From assembly GCA_018608735.1 (NCBI GenBank), contig JABAYZ010000152.1:1-7248 (forward strand): a stretch of 7,248 bases of DNA, written 5' to 3'. Of the stretch, positions 6,208 to 7,248 are shown one piece after another. The translations under genes and the position numbers were made by a program. Below the pieces are notes generated by a model that was not told the DNA's origin, made no database searches, and worked only from the letters and a program-made list of their open reading frames with translations. Source of the stretch: Flavobacteriaceae bacterium. Lineage in GTDB: Bacteria > Bacteroidota > Bacteroidia > Flavobacteriales > Flavobacteriaceae. Positions within the stretch are counted from its first letter, which is position 1. Every line of letters starts with the position of its first letter.

Positions 6208-7125
6208 TCAAAGTGCTTCGATCGATAGCTTCGTGCCGAAAGAGCTAAAACGAAGTCGGTCAATGTCTACACCCAGATCAAGCAAAAGCATCATGATACG
6301 CTCCTCTAAATCTCCCAAATCCTTGTTCGTTGTTACAGAGTAGACGCGCTGTGTATTATTCGATTTCAGAAGTTCAATTTCACGAACTACACTCGCTTCT
6401 AGAGCACGTACAGCACGCAAAACATCTGAATTTTTCATCAGGTTGAATTCTAGTGTATAGACACTTTCTAAAACTCCGTCTCCCGCAGCGACGCCACCTG
6501 AAGCCGAGCCTGTCATATCACCTGCATAGGCACTGTCTTCTATGACAATGTGCAATTTTTGCGAAAGTACGGCGCCTAGCTCACGAGCTAATTCACGAGA
6601 TACCTCGCCAGCTTTTTCAACGACACACATGTCATTACACATGCTCGCTTTCTTAGGTAGCGTCACCGTTTCAGGTGCAGATACTTCAAAAGAAGACAGG
6701 GCTCTCAAAGATTTCAGATCGTAAATCTGACCACGTACACGAACAGTCAATTTACGGGTCATAGACATTTCTTGTATATTTGGAAAAATTGCGAAGATAA
6801 CACCAAGTCGACTTCTTACTGTCGCGTCGGTCGTTTCATTTGCTATCGATAAGGTCTGGATCAGTTCTTGTTTTGTCCGATCAGTATTATACGAAAACCC
6901 CAACTTAACAGCAATCATGTCCTCGTCGATCACTGTAATGTTTTCTCGGATAAGCGATTGTTGTAGCTCAGCGACAACTCGTGTGTAGATTTCGCTTGAC
7001 CGGCTGACTGCATTTCGGTCGCTATCTTCACCCAGTACTACAACTCGTATTGGCGCTTCATGAGCAAAAGATTGACTACCAAGCGCCACAATTGTTGAAG
7101 CTATTAGCATAATAAATCTGAACAT
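6208..7125 (-). CDS. Secreted CsgG/TolB-N-like two-domain protein (305 aa)
   Basis: No named family is recognised with certainty. Residues 1-21 form a Sec signal peptide (MFRFIMLIAS start, cleavage near SFA-HE) with no lipobox, so a soluble periplasmic protein is predicted. Residues 26-197 have the beta-alpha-beta-alpha-beta-beta-beta-alpha order of CsgG/TolB-N/FlgT-type domains: a first strand IRVVVLGED, a helix, TVIDED, then strands ending in SSFEVSAPETVTLP and a final helix ELGAVLSQKL. Cys163 and Cys167 (CX3C) could form a disulfide. A Gly/Ala/Ser-rich linker (198-222) leads to a C-terminal alpha/beta domain (223-305) containing VRALEASVVREIELLKS and LLLDLGVDIDRLR. The same two domains recur in the next gene, with 44 of 83 identical residues and no gaps in the C-terminal one. 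ATG start chosen from the strong Shine-Dalgarno site. The next gene starts 14 bases after the stop. The export call is firm; the fold call is inference. Confidence 0.92.
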   Translation of the reverse strand: MFRFIMLIASTIVALGSQSFAHEAPIRVVVLGEDSDRNAVSRSSEIYTRVVAELQQSLIRENITVIDEDMIAVKLGFSYNTDRTKQELIQTLSIANETTDATVRSRLGVIFAIFPNIQEMSMTRKLTVRVRGQIYDLKSLRALSSFEVSAPETVTLPKKASMCNDMCVVEKAGEVSRELARELGAVLSQKLHIVIEDSAYAGDMTGSASGGVAAGDGVLESVYTLEFNLMKNSDVLRAVRALEASVVREIELLKSNNTQRVYSVTTNKDLGDLEERIMMLLLDLGVDIDRLRFSSFGTKLSIEAL

Positions 7126-7132
7126 GTTCGAT

Positions 7133-7138
7133 CTCCTT
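7133..7138 (-). promoter_or_regulatory. Shine-Dalgarno site for the 305-aa gene
   Basis: The minus strand reads AAGGAG here, 7 bases before the ATG at 7123-7125. This is a strong, well-spaced ribosome binding site. It fixes the start of the gene and lies directly after the stop of the upstream frame. Confidence 0.85.
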
Positions 7139-7140
7139 TG

Positions 7141-7248
7141 CTATATCGTATCGTGTTGAGACTTTTTTTCCAGTATTAATTTAGGAGTTCGATAGCCTCC
7201 AATTTCTGGCGCCAAGGTACTCGCAGACGCATCCATTTCAGCATCGGC
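7141..7248 (-). CDS. C-terminal tail of an unidentified upstream gene (partial)
   Basis: Reading leftwards from the window edge, one frame stays open for 35 codons and ends at a TAG at 7141-7143. The other two frames stop earlier within the same 108 bases. The visible tail runs from ADAEMDAS through GGYRTPKLILE to KKSQHDTI and is hydrophilic, with no motif I can assign. The stop lies 15 bases before the ATG of the next gene, with that gene's Shine-Dalgarno site in the gap, which is the spacing expected inside an operon. The frame contains an in-phase A-AAA-AAG heptamer (7162-7168). Only 35 codons are visible, so it could still be chance open sequence in a leader; the tight spacing favours a real gene. 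Function unknown. Confidence 0.5.
   Translation of the reverse strand, partial: ADAEMDASASTLAPEIGGYRTPKLILEKKSQHDTI

Noticed and set aside
1..7248. Identification as a curli (csg), Tol-Pal or flagellar flgO/flgP/flgT locus
   Set aside because: The resemblance is at fold level only. There are no curlin repeats, no WD/TolB propeller, no lipoprotein signals and no flagellar neighbours, and the SH3b/OmpA/TPR combination does not match those operons.

Overview
The window reads as part of one tightly packed minus-strand operon from a Gram-negative bacterium, most likely a moderately AT-rich proteobacterium. Evidence for the Gram-negative assignment is that all five genes whose start is visible encode a cleavable Sec-type signal peptide without a lipobox, and one protein carries an OmpA-type peptidoglycan-binding domain. 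Almost every base is coding. There are no tRNAs, rRNAs, CRISPR arrays, insertion sequences or clear terminators, and no stretch of 300 bases lacks a gene. I cannot name the genus.

Layout in transcription order (right to left): (F) 7141-7248, the 3' end of an unidentified upstream gene; (A) 6208-7125, a 305-aa secreted protein with an N-terminal CsgG/TolB-N-like alpha/beta domain and an 83-aa C-terminal alpha/beta domain; (B) 4871-6193, a 440-aa paralogue of A in which an OmpA-like domain sits between the same two modules; (C) 1861-4824, a 987-aa secreted protein with a CsgG/FlgO/TolB-N-like domain, a TPR-like segment, a long unrecognised middle and a C-terminal bacterial SH3 (SH3b) domain; (D) 171-1853, a 560-aa relative of C with the same two ends but an FG-GAP-like, cysteine-rich middle; (E) 1-106, the first 35 codons of another gene whose mature N-terminus resembles that of D. 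Gaps are 15, 14, 46, 7 and 64 bases, so co-transcription is likely and C to D looks translationally coupled.

The striking point is organisation: two paralogous families (A/B and C/D, probably with E), all exported, all starting with a CsgG/TolB-N-like fold, each fitted with different envelope or ligand-binding modules (OmpA, SH3b, TPR, FG-GAP-like loops). This suggests a multi-subunit periplasmic or cell-wall-attached assembly. It is not the curli, Tol-Pal or flagellar FlgO/FlgP/FlgT locus in any arrangement I recognise. Fold assignments beyond OmpA and SH3b rest on motif and secondary-structure reading by eye and are inference. The biological function is unknown.
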